Assembly: GCA_905214315.1 (NCBI GenBank)
Contig: CAJMLN010000034.1
Coordinates: forward strand, 1-22,930
Length of the DNA stretch: 22,930 bases
Reading direction: 5' to 3'
Source: an uncultured bacterium
Lineage (GTDB): Bacteria > Bacillota > Clostridia > Christensenellales > QALW01
Part shown: positions 1 through 7,689 of the stretch, one piece after another
Position numbering within the stretch: the stretch's first letter is position 1
Layout: the number at the start of each line of letters is the position of its first letter
Made by a program: the position numbers and the translations under genes
The notes under the pieces: generated by a model
What the model was told of the DNA's origin: nothing
What the model saw: only the letters and a program-made list of their open reading frames with translations
Databases searched by the model: none

Positions 1-27
1 CAACTATAAAGTTACAGGAGGTATAAA

Positions 28-846
28 ATGTTTACAGGTCTTCAGTTATATTCTGTACGCGATGCATTGGCCGCCGATTTTGAAGGTACCCTGAAAGCCG
101 TGCATGAAATGGGCTATCAGGGTGTAGAATTCGCGGGTATCTGTGATAAAACTGCAGCAGAAATAAAAGCGCTGTGCACCAAATACGCGCTTACGCCCAT
201 CTCCGCGCACGTTTCCCTTAAAGAAATGATGGAAATTCCCGATATTTTCCAAACATATGCCGAAATCGGCTGCAAATATATCGTGATTCCCTATCTTCCG
301 GAAGAGATCCGTCCTACAGCAAACGACTATACCGGGCTCATTACTACTGTAGAAACCGTATGCAAAAAAGCAATGGATGCCGGATTAATTATGCTGTATC
401 ATAATCACGATTTTGAATTCCTACGTTTAAACGACGGTACTTACTTTTTAGATAAACTCTATGCTTCCGTCTCTCCCAAGCTGCTGCAAACCGAGCTGGA
501 TACCTGCTGGGTCAATGTTGCCGGCGAGGATCCTTGCGAATATGTAAAAAAATATTCCGGCAGGGCGCCTATCGTTCACCTGAAAGATTTCTTTAAAAAG
601 GGCAAAAACATAGAGGGAATGTATGAATTAATCGGCATCAAGCCTGCAGAAGCCGCCGCGCCCGACGAAGCATTCGGGTTCCGCCCTTTGGGCCGCGGAA
701 TGCAGAATGTACCGGCGCTTATTGAAGCCAGCAAACAAGCCGGTGCTCAATGGCTGATCGTAGAGCAGGATCGTCCTACCCCCGGAAAAGAGCCTATGGA
801 CGAAATAAAAGCCAGTATTGATTATTTAAAAACACTCAATTATTAA
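28..846 (+). CDS. Sugar phosphate isomerase/epimerase (xylose isomerase-like TIM barrel)
   Basis: Cytoplasmic TIM-barrel enzyme of the AP-endonuclease-2/xylose isomerase-like superfamily, which isomerises or epimerises sugars or inositol derivatives using a divalent metal. The 272 residues match the usual length of about 270-290. Visible family motifs are an N-terminal GLQLYSVRD, YHNHDFEF at residues 124-131, ELDTCW at 156-161, HLKDF at 184-188 and VEQD at 245-248. E156, D187/H184 and E246 sit where the family places metal and catalytic residues. The ATG is chosen because AGGAGG lies at 17-22, 5 nt upstream. The Gfo/Idh/MocA gene follows after 49 nt on the same strand. This pairing is common in catabolic clusters for inositol-like or unusual sugars, so I infer a shared substrate. 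The substrate itself cannot be read from the sequence. The operon may begin before the window. Confidence 0.88.
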   Translation: MFTGLQLYSVRDALAADFEGTLKAVHEMGYQGVEFAGICDKTAAEIKALCTKYALTPISAHVSLKEMMEIPDIFQTYAEIGCKYIVIPYLPEEIRPTANDYTGLITTVETVCKKAMDAGLIMLYHNHDFEFLRLNDGTYFLDKLYASVSPKLLQTELDTCWVNVAGEDPCEYVKKYSGRAPIVHLKDFFKKGKNIEGMYELIGIKPAEAAAPDEAFGFRPLGRGMQNVPALIEASKQAGAQWLIVEQDRPTPGKEPMDEIKASIDYLKTLNY

Positions 847-895
847 AACAACATTTTTAAAATCAGCCGCAACCGGCTGTTAGGAGGAAAAGAAA

Positions 896-2050
896 ATGGC
901 AGATAACATTCTTGACAGATTCAAAGAAGGAATCATAAAAAATAAAGAGATTGATTCCAGTAAAAAGCTCAAAATCGGAATTATTGGCACGGGCTGGATT
1001 TCAGAGGCCCATATTGCCAACTACCTGAAAATGCCCGATTGCGAGATCGTCGCAGCAGCAGACCTGATCCCCGGAAAAGCAGAAGCGCTTTTCGAAAAGC
1101 ATGGCATTAAAAACGCACGCTTTTATCCCAATGACCGTGCGTTGATCGATAATGAACCTGACCTGGATGCCGTAAGCATCTGCACTTATAACCGCCAGCA
1201 TGCAGGTCCGGCGATCTACGCACTGGAGCATGGCGTAAATGTTTTGCTTGAAAAACCTATGTGCGTCACCATTGAAGAGGCGGCTGATATCTGTAAAGCC
1301 GAAAAAAAGAGCGGAAAGATTCTTTCCATCGGTTTCCAGCCTCGTTTTGACGAAAACATGAAAATGGTAAAGCGCGTAGTAGAGTCCGGTGTTTTAGGTA
1401 AAATTTATTATATTCAGACCGGCGGCGGCCGCAGACGTGGTATTCCCACCCCCTTTGGCACCAGCTTTATTGAAGATAAAACTGCGGGTATCGGCGCGCT
1501 GGCAGATATTGGCTGCTATTCGCTGGATATGGTTCTCAATGCCATCGGCTACCCCAAGCCCCTTACGGTCTCCGGTTACAAGAGCGCCTATTTTGGCCAG
1601 AACCCCAAATATATGCCCTGTAAAGAATATGCTGAAAAATTCGAAGTAGACGATTTCGCTGCGGCCTTTATCCGCTTAGAAGGCGATATCATTCTTGATT
1701 TCCGTATTTCCTGGGCTATGCACATGGATACCGCAGGCGATACGCTGATTCTCGGTACCGAAGGCGGTCTGCGTATTCCTTCCACCGAATGCTGGAATGG
1801 TTCCATCGGCGGCCCCATGACGCTGTATCATGACGTTGCCGGAGAAAGAACCGAAACAAAGATTCCGCAAAAAACCAACGACCATGACAATTTCTATAAT
1901 AAAATACGTTCTTTCCTCGATGCAATCAAAGAAAATGGCAGCTCTCCCGTACCGTCAAGCCAGATCATCCTGAACCAGGCTATTCTGGACGCGATTGTAA
2001 AGTCAGCAAACGCCGGCAAAGAGGTCGAGGTTGTCATTCCGGAAATTTAA
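896..2050 (+). CDS. Gfo/Idh/MocA family NAD(P)-dependent oxidoreductase
   Basis: Cytoplasmic dehydrogenase that oxidises or reduces a sugar, inositol or glycoside hydroxyl with NAD(P). The Rossmann motif IGIIGTGWIS lies at residues 27-36 (GxGxxS form), and the family EKP motif at 119-121 (LLEKP), which supplies the conserved lysine. DIGCYSLD at 204-211 corresponds to the usual D-x-G-x-H-x-x-D; Tyr replaces the histidine that many members use in catalysis, so the chemistry may differ from classical inositol dehydrogenase. The length of 384 aa is normal. About 25 residues precede the Rossmann fold. AGGAGG lies 8-9 nt before the ATG. The gene sits 49 nt after the TIM-barrel isomerase and is followed by a strong terminator, so it is the last gene of this operon. 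The substrate is unknown. Confidence 0.9.
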   Translation: MADNILDRFKEGIIKNKEIDSSKKLKIGIIGTGWISEAHIANYLKMPDCEIVAAADLIPGKAEALFEKHGIKNARFYPNDRALIDNEPDLDAVSICTYNRQHAGPAIYALEHGVNVLLEKPMCVTIEEAADICKAEKKSGKILSIGFQPRFDENMKMVKRVVESGVLGKIYYIQTGGGRRRGIPTPFGTSFIEDKTAGIGALADIGCYSLDMVLNAIGYPKPLTVSGYKSAYFGQNPKYMPCKEYAEKFEVDDFAAAFIRLEGDIILDFRISWAMHMDTAGDTLILGTEGGLRIPSTECWNGSIGGPMTLYHDVAGERTETKIPQKTNDHDNFYNKIRSFLDAIKENGSSPVPSSQIILNQAILDAIVKSANAGKEVEVVIPEI

Positions 2051-2062
2051 AAGGTTATTTTT

Positions 2063-2094
2063 AAAAGCCATTCTCTATAGGGAATGGCTTTTTT
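2063..2094 (+). terminator. Rho-independent terminator after the oxidoreductase gene
   Basis: Perfect 11-bp stem: AAAAGCCATTC at 2063-2073 pairs with GAATGGCTTTT at 2082-2092, with an 8-nt loop and a run of T. It begins 12 nt after the stop codon. Confidence 0.9.
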
Positions 2095-2286
2095 CAGTTT
2101 TAGTGAATAATCCTATCAAGTACAATAATCAAGAAAAATAATGCACGCAAATTAACAAAATATTCAGAAAAAGCTTAATTTCCCTCGTTATGTACGGCAA
2201 AAGGGAATTGTTGAAAATCCAAACGAGTAATTCCGAAAGGTTTATTCCAAAAGCGGAATTCTTTCTCGCATCAATCCGGCAATACT

Positions 2287-2322
2287 AAAACGAACCCTGG
2301 CATGAATCAACGCCAGGGTTCG
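2287..2322 (-). terminator. Probable terminator of the GH78-like operon
   Basis: Perfect 11-bp stem: CGAACCCTGGC at 2291-2301 pairs with GCCAGGGTTCG at 2312-2322, with a 10-nt loop. Read on the minus strand it is followed by TTTTAG. It lies about 125 nt past the stop of the minus-strand gene. The U-tract is short, so this is moderate evidence. Confidence 0.6.
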
Positions 2323-2446
2323 CAAAGTCTTAAATTTCCGTTCTGCTCAGAGCTTGCGTTTTGCTAAATTTTAAAATATGTTGCACATGGTTTAACAATT
2401 CGCCATTTCAATATTCCAAAATACAAAATACATTGAAATATAAAGC

Positions 2447-4096
2447 TCAATAGACCCTGATTCCCCTGGGAGCGGAAACCTCCGTAACAATCTTACCGTC
2501 CTCTGTTTTGGTATGCGCGATCTCTACCCGGCCTTTTGGGGTGGCAATACTGCCGCGCGCATAACGCAGCTCTCCTAAATGAGGCTTCAGTTCAATAACC
2601 CGACAGCCTTTTTTCAGGATATTGACCCCCAGCACATATTCTGTTAAAAAAGGCACCGGTCCTGACGCCCATCCGTGACAAAGGCTATGACGGAAGCCCT
2701 GATAACAATATTTTCCGTTATCCCCGTGAACGTCTGTTTTCGTTCCGTCACAGATCCGGTCAATTCCACAGGCGTTCTCCGCCCAGGCAATATCAAAATC
2801 CTCCCAGAAGGTAGTAGCTCCCAGCTTCAGCATAGCGCCGTAATATTTCTTCAAGGCATCAAAGACTTCCTTTTCGCTGCAGCAGCGCGCCATTGCCGTG
2901 AGAATATAATAGCTCATAAAGGTAGAAAAGCCCTTGGGGCCGCCCTGTTTCAGCGCTTCCGCACAACCGCCGTCATCGATCCCCGCAAGCATTAAAAGCG
3001 ATGCAATCTGCTTCATTCCGCCGCAATCCTCCCTGCAGGAAGACAGCCGCTTCAGCACAAGCGAACATTGCCGGGCCAACTGCGTTTCTTTAAAATACCG
3101 GCAAAGGCGGACACTCGCCTGCAGGCAAAGCACGGCAAGTCCCTTGGTGCCGGATACGGCCGCCGGTGTGTCTTTTGAGGGCCAATCCACAAAGCTGTCC
3201 GCCAAAAATACGCCGTTTTCATCTATATTTTCCAAAATCTGAGGAATTAAACCGCAGATATAGTCTTTTTGCCGTTCAGCAGCCGCATAATTGCCGGTAT
3301 AAAAGCACCATTCCTCCAAAATGATCAGCCACCAGAGGGAATACGTAGGCATGGTATCAATCCATTCCGGAAGGGGTGCGTGCCGGGCGGAGCGCTCCAA
3401 TCCGCTGACCAACTGCGGAATATCTCCAAACACATATTTAATCGTCTTCATTTCCGGCGACATATCCCCTACCCACACCAGGCGATCGCGCTTAATGCCG
3501 TCCCATATCTCATTTTGAATACATAAATGACAGGTATAGGCGGCCGTATCGTAAATCTTATTCAATAACGGATCGCTGCATTCAAAGCTGCCGTAATACT
3601 CCAGCGGCTGATAGCAAAATACTCCCTGCACAGCCTTAAGGGTAACGGTGCAGCTTGTCAGCAGTTCCACATATAAAAAGCGAAAACCCGTATTTCCCAG
3701 CTCATTAACCGAAAAATTTTGGGCACAAAAAACAAGGTCCCGCGGGCTGTGATCATTACAGGCGCCCTTTTCCCCCAGCGCCGCCAGCGCCTCGTTCGCC
3801 GATTCCCCGAAAGAAAGGCGAAGCTCCGCTTCCCCGCTTCCGGATACCGTATGAATGCTGAGCACGGCTCCGCCGCTGAATTCAAACCCAAAATCAAACA
3901 AGATTCCGGCCCGTTGCTCCGCAGTAGTCGTCAGGGAAGCCAGAGTTTTTTCCTGTAAAAAAATCTGGCGTTCACCGCCCTCCAAAAGCAGTTTTTCTCC
4001 GCCCACCTTGCCTGTGGTTCTTAGAATTTTTTTAGGTAAAATATATTTCTTTACCCGGGTATCACATTCCTGAAATTTCACCTGCTGTAAAAACAT
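2447..4096 (-). CDS. GH78-like alpha-L-rhamnosidase (six-hairpin glycosidase), compact form
   Basis: Putative cytoplasmic glycoside hydrolase related to alpha-L-rhamnosidase family 78. Residues about 40-165 look like a beta-sandwich, 170-490 like the alpha/alpha six-hairpin barrel, and the remainder a short beta domain. The recognisable signature is DGIKRDRLVWVGDM at 199-212, matching the active-site loop of GH78 (classically D-C-P-Q-R-D-E-R-L-G-W-T-G-D). The C-terminal SLCHGWASGP at 471-480 also fits the family. The loop is one residue shorter and the Glu expected before Arg is Asp204. At 549 aa it is much shorter than classical enzymes (often near 900 aa) and has no signal peptide. The ATG overlaps the upstream stop as TAATG and has GGAAGG just ahead, so translation is probably coupled to the zinc-ribbon gene. 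The substrate may not be rhamnose. Confidence 0.75.
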   Translation of the reverse strand: MFLQQVKFQECDTRVKKYILPKKILRTTGKVGGEKLLLEGGERQIFLQEKTLASLTTTAEQRAGILFDFGFEFSGGAVLSIHTVSGSGEAELRLSFGESANEALAALGEKGACNDHSPRDLVFCAQNFSVNELGNTGFRFLYVELLTSCTVTLKAVQGVFCYQPLEYYGSFECSDPLLNKIYDTAAYTCHLCIQNEIWDGIKRDRLVWVGDMSPEMKTIKYVFGDIPQLVSGLERSARHAPLPEWIDTMPTYSLWWLIILEEWCFYTGNYAAAERQKDYICGLIPQILENIDENGVFLADSFVDWPSKDTPAAVSGTKGLAVLCLQASVRLCRYFKETQLARQCSLVLKRLSSCREDCGGMKQIASLLMLAGIDDGGCAEALKQGGPKGFSTFMSYYILTAMARCCSEKEVFDALKKYYGAMLKLGATTFWEDFDIAWAENACGIDRICDGTKTDVHGDNGKYCYQGFRHSLCHGWASGPVPFLTEYVLGVNILKKGCRVIELKPHLGELRYARGSIATPKGRVEIAHTKTEDGKIVTEVSAPRGIRVY

Positions 4097-4512
4097 TATA
4101 CCTTCCTTTCAAACTGCGCCCTGCAGCTGCGGCAGGTAATTTTAACTTTCCCTTTCCCTTTGGGAACCCGCGAATAATTTTTACACTTGGGGCACTTTAC
4201 ATAACGGTAAATTTTTCTATCCTGAAATCTAGTTTTCTGAAAGCGAAACCAATTCCGCAGCTTTGCCGTTTTATTTAAATACCGATGGTTCTCAAGCACC
4301 CGCTTATTGATATTGCGGGAAAATGTGCGATAAATCACAAAACCCAGCAGCAGCAGGCTCAGCAGAGAAAAAGGCAGCGAATACCAGCCGGCGCAAAAAA
4401 GGTTCAGCACCATACCAATTAGCGAAAACAGCAGGGCAAATACCAGCATATCCTTTCCCAAAGGATCCATTCCATAGCGGCCGTACATGAATTTTATAAA
4501 TTTATCTCTCAT
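4096..4512 (-). CDS. Membrane protein with C-terminal zinc ribbon
   Basis: Hypothetical 138-aa membrane protein that I do not recognise as a named family. Two hydrophobic helices lie at about residues 21-41 and 44-62. A basic linker follows, then a four-cysteine zinc ribbon: CPKC at 107-110 and CRSC at 127-130. The lysine-rich stretch between the cysteine pairs could bind nucleic acid or anionic ligands, but this is speculation. A longer in-frame start at 4563 was rejected: it lacks a ribosome site and would overlap the promoter, while AAAGGAG at 4521-4527 lies 8 nt before the ATG at 4512. The gene overlaps the GH78-like gene by one base. No functional link to sugar hydrolysis is evident apart from co-transcription. 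The domains are fairly sure; the role is unknown. Confidence 0.75.
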   Translation of the reverse strand: MRDKFIKFMYGRYGMDPLGKDMLVFALLFSLIGMVLNLFCAGWYSLPFSLLSLLLLGFVIYRTFSRNINKRVLENHRYLNKTAKLRNWFRFQKTRFQDRKIYRYVKCPKCKNYSRVPKGKGKVKITCRSCRAQFERKV

Positions 4513-4520
4513 AGAAAAAT

Positions 4521-4527
4521 CTCCTTT
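4521..4527 (-). promoter_or_regulatory. Ribosome binding site that fixes the zinc-ribbon start
   Basis: AAAGGAG on the minus strand, 8 nt before the ATG at 4512-4510. The predicted transcription start (about 4524) falls in or next to it, which implies a leader of only about a dozen bases. Confidence 0.7.
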
Positions 4528-4530
4528 AAA

Positions 4531-4559
4531 ATTATATGGAATGTATTCCATATTCTCAA
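4531..4559 (-). promoter_or_regulatory. SigA-type promoter with a palindrome filling the spacer
   Basis: On the minus strand, -35 TTGAGA (4554-4559) and -10 TATAAT (4531-4536) are separated by exactly 17 bp. The inverted repeat ATATGGAAT-N2-ATTCCATAT (4534-4553) covers the whole spacer and half of the -10. A bound regulator would exclude or distort RNA polymerase. The regulator is not identified. Confidence 0.75.
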
Positions 4560-4634
4560 TCAATAGTTTATGTATATTTTACCGTATCTTTTTGATAGGA
4601 TTGCGTTCTGTATATGAAATAAATAACACAATTC

Positions 4635-5306
4635 TCAGGTCTTTAACTTTTCTATCGCGGATTTTTCTATCCGGCTTACATAGGAGCGTGAAATATTCAA
4701 TATTTTTGCTATTTCCCGCTGGGTAAGCGGCTCCTTTCCCCCCAGACCAAACCGAAGAATCAGCACCCTTTGCTCCCGCTGGCCCAGTATCCGCTCCATC
4801 TTTTCCAACAGCTCTCTGATCTGCATCTTTGTTTCCACATTGTCGCTGATTTCCAGTTCCCCGCTGCGGAGAATATCGATCAGTGATACTTCATTTCCTT
4901 CCTTATCAGTACCGATAGGCTCCTGAAGGGAAATTTCTCCCCGCTGACGCTTTGTTGCGCGCAGGTGCATTAAAATTTCGTTTTCTATACACCGGGAAGC
5001 ATACGTTGCCAGATGCGTACTTTTTTCCGGACTGTACGAGGCAATCGCTTTTATCAGGCCGATGGAGCCAATGGAAATCAAATCGTCGCTGTCGCGCCCG
5101 CCGGACGTATATTTTTTGGCAATATGCGCAACCAGGCGCATATTATGCTCTATCAGCTTATCCCTGGCGGCAAGATCCCCCTGAATACATTTTTGGATAT
5201 AAAATGCTTCATCCGCTTTGGATAAAGGCCTGGGAAAGGAATTTTTATTGCTTATGTGTCCGATAAAAAAAGGAAATTTCGATAAAAGAGCCAGAAGCCA
5301 CATCAT
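4635..5306 (-). CDS. sigK: RNA polymerase sporulation sigma factor SigK
   Basis: Late mother-cell sigma factor that directs RNA polymerase to spore coat and maturation genes. Region 2 is clear (EHNMRLVAHIAKKY, then DLISIGSIGLIKAI and RCIENEILMHLR). The stretch LQEPIGTDKEGNE is typical of the SigE/SigK group, and the region 4 helix-turn-helix is TQREIAKILNISRSYVSRIE near the C-terminus. About 20 hydrophobic N-terminal residues precede NSFPRPLS; they resemble the membrane-tethering pro-sequence that SpoIVFB removes in Bacillus, and some clostridial SigK proteins lack it. The gene is intact, not split by a skin-type element. GGAGGG at 5314-5319 is 7 nt from the first of two consecutive ATGs, so I use the first. 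SigE and SigK are close paralogues, but no adjacent spoIIGA-like gene is present and the short hydrophobic leader favours SigK. Confidence 0.9.
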   Translation of the reverse strand: MMWLLALLSKFPFFIGHISNKNSFPRPLSKADEAFYIQKCIQGDLAARDKLIEHNMRLVAHIAKKYTSGGRDSDDLISIGSIGLIKAIASYSPEKSTHLATYASRCIENEILMHLRATKRQRGEISLQEPIGTDKEGNEVSLIDILRSGELEISDNVETKMQIRELLEKMERILGQREQRVLILRFGLGGKEPLTQREIAKILNISRSYVSRIEKSAIEKLKT

Positions 5307-5409
5307 ATATTTACCCTCCGTTCATTCCTTAAAATATATGTCGAAGCTTCCGTTTTTTTGCCTAATATTTTCTGTTTATTTTATCCGGCGGAATATTCTC
5401 TGTTTTAAG

Positions 5410-7488
5410 TTAAAAATCAAAGCTGACCTTTCCGTTTTCCAGCTTTAATACTGCGTCAAAGCTCTTTCCCGCTTTAGAAATAAATCCCTGTATTTTAGAA
5501 GTCTTTCCCGTCTCCAGCAGCAGCTTTGCATTGCTCAGCGAAATAACGCGCCCGCAGATAACGCCGCGGATGTGAAAATGACAGCCTTCGCGGTAGCCCG
5601 TACAGGAATAGCCGTATCGGCTTTTTACCACATCACGTCCGCACAAAGGGCACTTTCCCGCTGCATCCATATAGAAGCCGTTAAAGGTATCCGTTTCCGG
5701 GGGCTGTTCTTCCCTTTCAAAAACCCGAGCAATTTCCTTCTGCGCCTGCTGTACGCCGTACGCCACTGTGGCCTGTCCCTTATAGATCTGCTTTAAAACG
5801 CGTCCCATCTGCGACGTTTTATATTTATCCATGGAAATTCCCATATACGTCAGGGATTCAATCAGATATTCCCCCAGCGGCAGAATAGAATATACATCCT
5901 TCTTCAGCTGAATATATTCGCTTTTAACGGCGTTATCTATAATCCCGGTCCTGGTAGCCTCGGTTCCCAGCTCCAGACCTTCAAATATCGCCTTATAGTC
6001 CTCCTCATCATTCTCCTCCGTATTGCTTTTCTCTTCCCGGAAGGGATTTTTCAGATAATTGTTGAGTGTTTCAATCGTATAATGCCTGGGCGGACTGGTT
6101 TCTCTTTCAAGCGGCGCAAAGGCAATGGCGACGTCGTCGCCTTTTTTCAGCTCCGGCAAAAGCTTATCCTTTTGCGCAGAATCATCATATTTCATCCAGC
6201 CGGACTGCAGAATCACCATGCCTTTGAGCGTAAAATCCTCCAGCTCCCCTACGCTTATTGTCATCTCCGTTTTTCTGGCAATACAGTCCTCCGCGCAGAA
6301 AACGGCGGCAAAACGGCGCATAACTGCCGAATATACCTGATATTCCTCCTGCGAAAGACTTTCCCTGCGCGGAATTTTATAGGTAGGCGTAATGGCAGAA
6401 TGCGATTCAATCTTCGCGTCATCAAAAATCATTTTATTTTCCTTAAAAGCAACCGTATACCCCAGTTTTGCCACAACGGAAAGGACCTGCCGTATCTTAT
6501 CTTTCTCCGCCGTAGCCAGATACTCCGAATTGGTCCGCGGATAGGTAAGATACCCGGCTTCATAAAGCTTCTGCACAATCTGCAGGCTTTTTTCCATAGG
6601 CATTTTATATTTCTTGCCCAAAAAATTCTGCAATTTTGATAAAGAATACAACTTCCCCGGCTTAATGGTCTCTTTTTTGGATTTTACCTCTTTTACAAAA
6701 GCCCGGCAGGCATTATACTGCCGGCATAACGCCTCCGCCTTTTCCCTTTCATTTTTAGCAAACCTCGCCTTGCTGATAAGCTCAAGCACTTGTCCCCGGG
6801 TTTCGCTTGCACTCTTTATGGTATAGTATACATCCGGCACAAAGTTCTTAATGGCCATATCCCGGTCATAAATCGCCTTTACAATGGGAATAATCACCCG
6901 CCCTACCCGCAAAAGCACTCCGGTTTTCAGGGTAGCATACCGGGTAAGGTTCACACCGTAGAGCCAGTCAATATATGTTCTTGCAAGGCCTTCGTTTGCC
7001 AGATGATCATATTCAGTCTCACTCTTCATCTCCGTAAGCGCTCTGGCAACCGTCTGCTCGGTCTGATCGGGAAGCCAGAGCCGCAAAACCTCTTTTTGAA
7101 CATTCGCCTTTTCAATGCACAGGCGTACAATGATCTCGCCCTCTCTGTCTGCGTCGCCGGCATTTACAATTTTTTCAACATCCGCCCGCGCACACAGCGC
7201 CGCTATGATTTCAAACTGCTTTTTTACGCCGTCATCCGTCTGCTTCTGAGCGTTTTTTCTCAGCTGAAACTGAAACGTCTCCGGAAAGCACGGCAGATTT
7301 TCCATCGTCCAGCGCCCCGAGGTCGTCGGCGCATAGTCCTCGATATCGCAAAGGGAAAACAGATGCCCGAAGGCCCAGGTAACGAGATAGCCGCAGCCCT
7401 CCAAATAACCGTCACGGCGTGCCAGCCTGCCGATTCCTGCTGCAATATTCCGTGCTAAACTCGGTTTTTCCGCAATAATCAATATCAT
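5410..7488 (-). CDS. topB: DNA topoisomerase III (type IA)
   Basis: Type IA topoisomerase that cuts and passes single strands to relax negative supercoils and decatenate DNA. Numbering from the chosen start: the Toprim domain is N-terminal (IIAEKPS at 4-10; DADREGE at 112-118 with the metal-binding acidic residues). The catalytic tyrosine is Y316 in LTYPRTNSEY. A single C-terminal zinc-finger-like module starts at CPLCG and continues with two further cysteines. The 692 aa fit chromosomal TopB. An upstream in-frame ATG at 7605 was rejected: the first 39 residues are unlike the family and would span the promoter. MILIIAEKPS is the canonical N-terminus, and AGAAGGA precedes it at a slightly long distance. 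TopB homologues also occur on integrative elements, but nothing nearby indicates one. Confidence 0.92.
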   Translation of the reverse strand: MILIIAEKPSLARNIAAGIGRLARRDGYLEGCGYLVTWAFGHLFSLCDIEDYAPTTSGRWTMENLPCFPETFQFQLRKNAQKQTDDGVKKQFEIIAALCARADVEKIVNAGDADREGEIIVRLCIEKANVQKEVLRLWLPDQTEQTVARALTEMKSETEYDHLANEGLARTYIDWLYGVNLTRYATLKTGVLLRVGRVIIPIVKAIYDRDMAIKNFVPDVYYTIKSASETRGQVLELISKARFAKNEREKAEALCRQYNACRAFVKEVKSKKETIKPGKLYSLSKLQNFLGKKYKMPMEKSLQIVQKLYEAGYLTYPRTNSEYLATAEKDKIRQVLSVVAKLGYTVAFKENKMIFDDAKIESHSAITPTYKIPRRESLSQEEYQVYSAVMRRFAAVFCAEDCIARKTEMTISVGELEDFTLKGMVILQSGWMKYDDSAQKDKLLPELKKGDDVAIAFAPLERETSPPRHYTIETLNNYLKNPFREEKSNTEENDEEDYKAIFEGLELGTEATRTGIIDNAVKSEYIQLKKDVYSILPLGEYLIESLTYMGISMDKYKTSQMGRVLKQIYKGQATVAYGVQQAQKEIARVFEREEQPPETDTFNGFYMDAAGKCPLCGRDVVKSRYGYSCTGYREGCHFHIRGVICGRVISLSNAKLLLETGKTSKIQGFISKAGKSFDAVLKLENGKVSFDF

Positions 7489-7521
7489 TTTCAAAAAAAT
7501 CCTTCTGCCGTATTCCCGCTT

Positions 7522-7538
7522 ATAAAACGACGTTTTAT
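7522..7538. promoter_or_regulatory. Palindrome at the topB transcription start, possible operator
   Basis: Perfect inverted repeat ATAAAACG-A-CGTTTTAT beginning 2 bp downstream of the -10 box, so it covers the expected +1. A one-base centre cannot form an RNA hairpin well, so a protein-binding site is more likely. The regulator is unknown. Confidence 0.5.
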
Positions 7539-7540
7539 TT

Positions 7541-7569
7541 ATTATAGCATGAAGAGGCAGAAAAGGCAA
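7541..7569 (-). promoter_or_regulatory. Extended -10 SigA promoter of topB
   Basis: On the minus strand, -35 TTGCCT (7564-7569), a 17-bp spacer and -10 TATAAT (7541-7546) preceded by TGC. It lies about 52 nt upstream of the topB ATG. Confidence 0.75.
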
Positions 7570-7635
7570 AGTCTCCGAGCACACGCTGCCCATCCGGTCA
7601 CACACCCGTTTTTTAATCCACCGTCCCTTATATCC

Positions 7636-7669
7636 AAAAAAACAAAGCAGGGCGAATTTGCCCTGCTTT
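7636..7669 (-). terminator. Rho-independent terminator of the SASP gene
   Basis: Minus strand: perfect 10-bp stem between 7660-7669 (AAAGCAGGGC as read) and 7644-7653, with a 6-nt loop, followed by a GTTTTTTT tract. It starts 20 nt after the SASP stop. Confidence 0.93.
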
Positions 7670-7689
7670 ATTTTATAAGCAATTCACAA

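Larger units (their letters stand above)
2051..2446. other. 396-bp intergenic region between convergent genes, no gene seen
   Basis: The region separates two convergent operons. It holds the terminator at 2063-2094 and a second strong hairpin at 2291-2322. Weaker inverted repeats are AATTCCG/CGGAATT (2229-2235/2254-2260) and ATTTCAAT/ATTGAAAT (2405-2412/2432-2439). I see no ribosome site joined to a reading frame, and no tRNA-like fold. Confidence 0.6.

Noticed and set aside
4513..4563. Longer N-terminus (start at 4563) for the zinc-ribbon protein
   Set aside because: It would be translated through the -35, palindrome and -10 and has no ribosome site, while the internal ATG has AAAGGAG at 8 nt.
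5326..5345. SigE-like -10 (CATATATT) upstream of sigK
   Set aside because: No matching -35 at 13-15 bp, so I did not list it as a promoter.
6082..7458. Two long plus-strand open frames (185 and 222 codons)
   Set aside because: Both are antisense to topB and have no ribosome site or recognisable domain.
7489..7605. N-terminal extension of topB
   Set aside because: The extra 39 residues are unlike topoisomerases and overlap the extended -10 promoter.
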